From: Galbitalea sp036495225
GTDB taxonomy: Bacteria; Actinomycetota; Actinomycetes; Actinomycetales; Microbacteriaceae
DNA length: 6,398 nt
Reading direction: 5' to 3'
Assembly (NCBI GenBank): GCA_036495225.1
Contig: DASXNG010000146.1
Location: 1-6,398, forward strand
The position numbers and the translations under genes are program-made. This document shows, piece after piece, positions 5,819-6,398 of this stretch. A model generated the notes under the pieces. The model had not been told where the DNA came from. It made no database searches and worked only from the letters and a program-made list of their open reading frames with translations. Numbering within the stretch: the first letter of the stretch is position 1; each line of letters begins with the position of its first letter.

Positions 5819-6398
5819 GTGAGCTGGCACGAAGCGCGCACGATCAGCTTGTCGGTCGCGCCGCCTCACGCGAGCGAGCGCGTTCCACTTGCCGTCGCGC
5901 ATGGCAGAGTTCTGGCGAGTGCGCTGCTTGCGTTATCTGAACTCCCGCACTATTCGTCTTCCGCGATGGACGGTTGGGCGGTCGCGGGGTCGCCACCCTG
6001 GCGCATCGTTGATCGCGCGTCGCTCGAAGGCGGTGATTGCCGGCCGATCGTGACGGGCGGCGCAATCCCGGCGGGAGCATTCGCGGTGTTGCGGAGTGAG
6101 CACGCGAGCCTCGACGCTGAGGGCCGCCTGGTGCCGGCGGCGGACGCGCGGCCGGACGAACCGCGACCGGGTGAGCACATCCGGTACAGCGGAGAGGAGG
6201 CCAGATCCGGCGAGGTGCTGATCGCTGCCGGCACGATGCTCAATCCCGCACACGTCGCCCTCGCGGCATCCGCGGGTCACGACGAGTTGGACGTGCAAGG
6301 TCGCCCTCGCGTGCGACTGCTGTTCACGGGAGACGAGGTTGTGCTGAGAGGCATCCCCGGCCCGGGTTTTGTGCGCGACAGCTTCGGCCCGATGCTTC
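5819..6398 (+). CDS. moeA: Molybdopterin molybdenumtransferase MoeA, N-terminal part
   Basis: MoeA inserts molybdate into adenylated molybdopterin to give the molybdenum cofactor. The window end cuts the gene after 193 codons of a protein that is usually about 400. Visible family marks are ERVPLAVAHGRVLA (20-33), LPHYSSSAMDGWAVAG (42-57, Asp51), PIVTGGAIPAGAFAVLRSEH (76-95), YSGEEARSGEVLIAAGTML (123-141), LFTGDEVV (168-175) and GPGFVRDSFGPML (181-193). The stretch between SAMDG and TGG is about 27 residues, against about 45 in E. coli MoeA, so this is a compact form. The start is uncertain. GTG 5819 places the first family-like residues (SWHEAR) correctly. An in-frame TTG at 5795, with AAGGA 10 bases upstream, would add eight residues and leave only one base after the preceding stop. 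Either way it is the third gene of the mobA operon. The frame is open to the window edge with no stop. Confidence 0.9.
   Translation, partial: MSWHEARTISLSVAPPHASERVPLAVAHGRVLASALLALSELPHYSSSAMDGWAVAGSPPWRIVDRASLEGGDCRPIVTGGAIPAGAFAVLRSEHASLDAEGRLVPAADARPDEPRPGEHIRYSGEEARSGEVLIAAGTMLNPAHVALAASAGHDELDVQGRPRVRLLFTGDEVVLRGIPGPGFVRDSFGPML

Noticed and set aside
5844..6298. Minus-strand frames opposite moeA
   Set aside because: No domain features; the plus strand carries continuous MoeA motifs.

Overview
The window is moderately high-GC DNA (roughly 60% by eye) packed with genes. GTG and TTG starts, very short intergenic gaps and several possible leaderless starts suggest an actinobacterium. The protein flavour (MobA-like protein, compact MoeA, YdeP-type formate dehydrogenase homologue) would fit Microbacteriaceae or a relative, but the family assignment is an inference, not a database result. 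No RNA gene, CRISPR array, insertion sequence or long repeat was seen.

Left part (1-1656, plus strand). The window opens inside a KDPG/KDPGal-type aldolase whose true start lies just upstream of base 1. It is followed by a cold-shock-domain/DUF1294 membrane fusion protein and a small, unrecognised, charged helical protein. These three show no obvious functional link to each other or to what follows.

Right part (1667-6398). This is a molybdenum-enzyme locus of two divergent units separated by about 41 bp. On the minus strand, fdhD (sulfur transfer to molybdenum cofactor) runs into a YdeP/FdhF-type molybdopterin oxidoreductase, with stop and start overlapping as TAATG. On the plus strand come a MobA-like nucleotidyltransferase, a 95-residue protein that I match from memory to the DUF6457 type, and the N-terminal 193 residues of MoeA, which is cut by the window end. 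Together they would insert molybdenum (MoeA), possibly attach the nucleotide to make the guanine dinucleotide cofactor (MobA), sulfurate it (FdhD) and supply the catalytic subunit, probably a formate dehydrogenase-like enzyme. No electron-transfer subunit is encoded in the window.

The least explained components are the small protein between mobA and moeA and the 99-residue orphan at 1357-1656. Everything else belongs to known families. I see no clear sign of a wholly new system, though the small mobA-moeA linker protein is a reasonable candidate for an uncharacterised cofactor-assembly or formate-oxidation factor.
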